From Mycobacterium sp. (lineage in GTDB: Bacteria; Actinomycetota; Actinomycetes; Mycobacteriales; Mycobacteriaceae), in assembly GCA_003987775.1 (NCBI GenBank), contig RXJD01000023.1, forward strand, positions 186,001 to 250,000: 64,000 nt of DNA. The letters are read 5' to 3'. Positions 62,178-64,000 of this stretch are shown piece after piece. The position numbers and the translations under genes were made by a program. The notes under the pieces are model-generated. The model made no database searches, was not told the origin of the DNA, and saw nothing but the letters and a program-made list of their open reading frames with translations. Each line of letters starts with the position of its first letter. Positions within the stretch are counted from its first letter, which is position 1.

Positions 62178-64000
62178 ATGAATTTTTCGGTGTTGCCGCC
62201 AGAGATCAACTCGCTGCTGATGTTCACCGGGGCGGGGCCGGGTCCGCTGCTGGAAGCGGCGACGGCCTGGGACGGCCTGGCCGGGGAACTGAGCGCCGCG
62301 GCATCGTCGTTCGGTGCGGTCACGGCGGGACTGGCGGGTCAGGCATGGCAGGGCCCGGCGTCGGCGGCGATGGCGGGCGCGGCGGTGCCCTATGCGAATT
62401 GGCTGAACCTGGCGGCCGAGCAGGCCGCCGGTGCGGCGGGCCACGCCCGGACGATCGCCGGCGTGTTCGAGGCCGCGCAGTCGGCAATGATTCAACCAAT
62501 CGCTGTGGCCGCCAATCGTTCTCAGATCGTGCACCTGGTGCTGTCGAACCTGTTCGGCCAGAATGCCCCCGCGATCGCGGCCACCGAAGCGGTCTACGAG
62601 GAGATGTGGGCCCAGGACGTCGCGGCGATGGTCGGATACCTCACCGGGGCGTCAGCGGTGGCGGAGGCGCTGCCGTCGTGGGATCAGCTACTGCCTCGAT
62701 TGTTCTCCGCCGTCAGCAACATCGGCGCCGGGAACCTGGGCCTGGGCAACATCGGCAACCTCAACCTCGGCAGCGGTAACACCGGCAACGTCAACCTGGG
62801 CAGCGGCAACAAAGGCAATCTCAACCTCGGCAGCGGCAACCTCAACGGAATCCTCAACCTCGGCGACGGCAACACCGGCAGTTTCAATCTCGGCAGCGGC
62901 AACACCGGGACCCGGAACCTCGGTGGCGGCAACCGGGGCAACGGAAATATCGGCTTCGGCAATTCGCAGGCCACTGCCGGCGGCAATATCGGAAGCGGCA
63001 ACAGCGGCAGCGGCAATATCGGAAACGGCAACACCGGCAACCTCAATGTCGGCAGCGGAAATGCCGGCACCGGCAACTACGGTTTCGGCAACCGGGGCAA
63101 TGCGAACCTGGGTAACGGCAACCTCGGCAGCACGAACGTCGGCGTCGGCAACAAGGGCAGCTTCAACATCGGCTTCGGCAACCTCGGCAACAACAACCTG
63201 GGCTTCGGGAATCACGGCAACAATAATTTCGGCATCGGGCTCACCGGCGACAATCAGTTCGGCATCAACCTCAACGGTCTCAACGGCGGGGTCGGCAACA
63301 TCGGCCTGTTCAACTCCGGCAACAACAACGTCGGGTTCTTCAACTCGGGCGACGGTAACTGGGGCATCGGCAATTCCGGCAACGTGAACACGGGGTTCGG
63401 CAATACCGGCAACACCAACACCGGCTTCTGGAACTCCGGCAACGTCAACACCGGGTTCTCCAACACGACGAGCACCAATGTGGGGTTCGGCAACTCGGGC
63501 AACGGAAACCTGGGCTTCTGGAACGCCGGCAGCAACAACGTGGGCTTCGGCAACGGCGGTGGACAGGCAGTAGGGGCGTTCAACTCCGGTACCACCGGAA
63601 CCGTCGGCTTCGGCAACTCCGGCGCCAGCAGCGTCGGCTACGGCAACTCGGGAACCGGCAACACCGGGTTGTGGAATTCGGGTAACACCAACACCGGATT
63701 CTGGAACTCGGGAAACGTCAACACCGGCGCGGGGAACGCGGGATTCGTCAACACCGGCTTCGGAAGTGCGATCAACACAGGGCTGTCCAGTTCCGGCTTC
63801 GGCAACACCGGTACCGGCACGTCGGGCTTCAACAACAACGGCAACAACACGTCCGGATTCGAGAATGTCGGCAACAACAGCGAGGGCTACGGCAACGTCG
63901 GCAATTTCCAGACCGGATTCCAGAACACGAATACCCGCAACACCGGCTTCTTCAATTCCGGCGTCAACAGCATCGGTATCTCGAATACGGCCAACTTCTC
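62178..64000 (+). CDS. PPE-MPTR family protein, N-terminal part (runs off window)
   Basis: ATG 62178 opens [17 protein letters not shown], the PPE domain (about 1-180) with WQGPAS near residue 55 and [11 protein letters not shown] near 150. From about residue 180 the protein becomes pentapeptide repeats of the type NxGxGN ([10 protein letters not shown]..., GFGNTGN..., FWNSGN...), the major polymorphic tandem repeat. The frame is open to the window edge (607 codons seen). Surface-exposed ESX-secreted protein; not recalled at this place in M. tuberculosis, where uvrD1 follows chorismate mutase. Confidence 0.92.
   Translation, partial: MNFSVLPPEINSLLMFTGAGPGPLLEAATAWDGLAGELSAAASSFGAVTAGLAGQAWQGPASAAMAGAAVPYANWLNLAAEQAAGAAGHARTIAGVFEAAQSAMIQPIAVAANRSQIVHLVLSNLFGQNAPAIAATEAVYEEMWAQDVAAMVGYLTGASAVAEALPSWDQLLPRLFSAVSNIGAGNLGLGNIGNLNLGSGNTGNVNLGSGNKGNLNLGSGNLNGILNLGDGNTGSFNLGSGNTGTRNLGGGNRGNGNIGFGNSQATAGGNIGSGNSGSGNIGNGNTGNLNVGSGNAGTGNYGFGNRGNANLGNGNLGSTNVGVGNKGSFNIGFGNLGNNNLGFGNHGNNNFGIGLTGDNQFGINLNGLNGGVGNIGLFNSGNNNVGFFNSGDGNWGIGNSGNVNTGFGNTGNTNTGFWNSGNVNTGFSNTTSTNVGFGNSGNGNLGFWNAGSNNVGFGNGGGQAVGAFNSGTTGTVGFGNSGASSVGYGNSGTGNTGLWNSGNTNTGFWNSGNVNTGAGNAGFVNTGFGSAINTGLSSSGFGNTGTGTSGFNNNGNNTSGFENVGNNSEGYGNVGNFQTGFQNTNTRNTGFFNSGVNSIGISNTANF

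Noticed and set aside
62740..64000. CRISPR-like periodicity
   Set aside because: The 15-bp spacing is the codon pattern of pentapeptide MPTR repeats inside an open PPE frame, with no constant repeat and variable spacers.

Overview
The window is high-GC actinobacterial DNA from a slow-growing Mycobacterium close to the M. tuberculosis/M. kansasii/M. marinum group. The evidence is PE, PE_PGRS, PPE-SVP and PPE-MPTR genes, a PstS/PknD phosphate locus, mycobacterial Ku and LigD, a mycolyltransferase relic, and many GTG/TTG starts. Gene order follows the H37Rv block Rv0904c (accD3) to Rv0948c (chorismate mutase), as recalled from memory, so most calls rest on both sequence and synteny. It is not the M. 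tuberculosis complex: an intact cobF and a full-length Fpg-like glycosylase are present, and several blocks are inserted or missing. The species cannot be fixed from this sequence.

Layout. 0-1.1 kb: the 5' end of an FAD monooxygenase gene, divergent from a TetR gene over clear operator palindromes. 1.1-11.4 kb: core block accD3 / echA6 / metallo-hydrolase / serine hydrolase / ctpE, an inserted amidohydrolase, the Rv0909-Rv0910 toxin-antitoxin pair, a double VOC protein and a small membrane protein. 11.4-13.8 kb: inserted TetR/SnoaL/VOC cluster with its own operator. 13.8-18.2 kb: carotenoid oxygenase, thiolase-like lipid-transfer protein and PPE14, preceded by a 32-codon stump of a PE gene. 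18.4-24.6 kb: accessory segment with a PucR regulator, a ferredoxin-reductase/desaturase pair, a YoaK-family protein, a Rieske oxygenase, IS-end-like repeats and tRNA-Arg(CCU). 24.7-31.1 kb: LLM oxidoreductase, a fused cyclotransferase/poly-gamma-glutamate hydrolase, mntH, FMN reductase, DapB-like protein, an SDR with a KstR box, and a VapC-like toxin.

31.2-38.6 kb: phosphate locus pstS3-pstC2-pstA1, with pknD and pstS2 on the other strand. No pstB, pstS1, pstC1 or pstA2 is present, so the ATPase must be encoded elsewhere. 38.6-42.8 kb: NHEJ genes ku and ligD, with a PfkB sugar kinase between them. 42.8-53.1 kb: FAH/MBL fusion, PE-type serine hydrolase, methyltransferase, crotonase, LLM oxidoreductase, STAS/RsbW fusion, compressed FMO, AurF-like diiron oxygenase and cobF. 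53.2-57.5 kb: three tandem PE/PE_PGRS genes. 57.5-64 kb: Fpg/Nei glycosylase, SDR, pgi, a shrunken antigen-85-like mycolyltransferase, chorismate mutase with a structured leader, and a PPE-MPTR gene running off the end.

Lipid and acyl-CoA metabolism (accD3, echA6, desaturase, crotonase, thiolase-like), cell-surface PE/PPE proteins, metal and phosphate uptake, and DNA repair dominate. Assignments to Rv numbers, protein lengths in other species and regulon motifs are from memory; no search was run.
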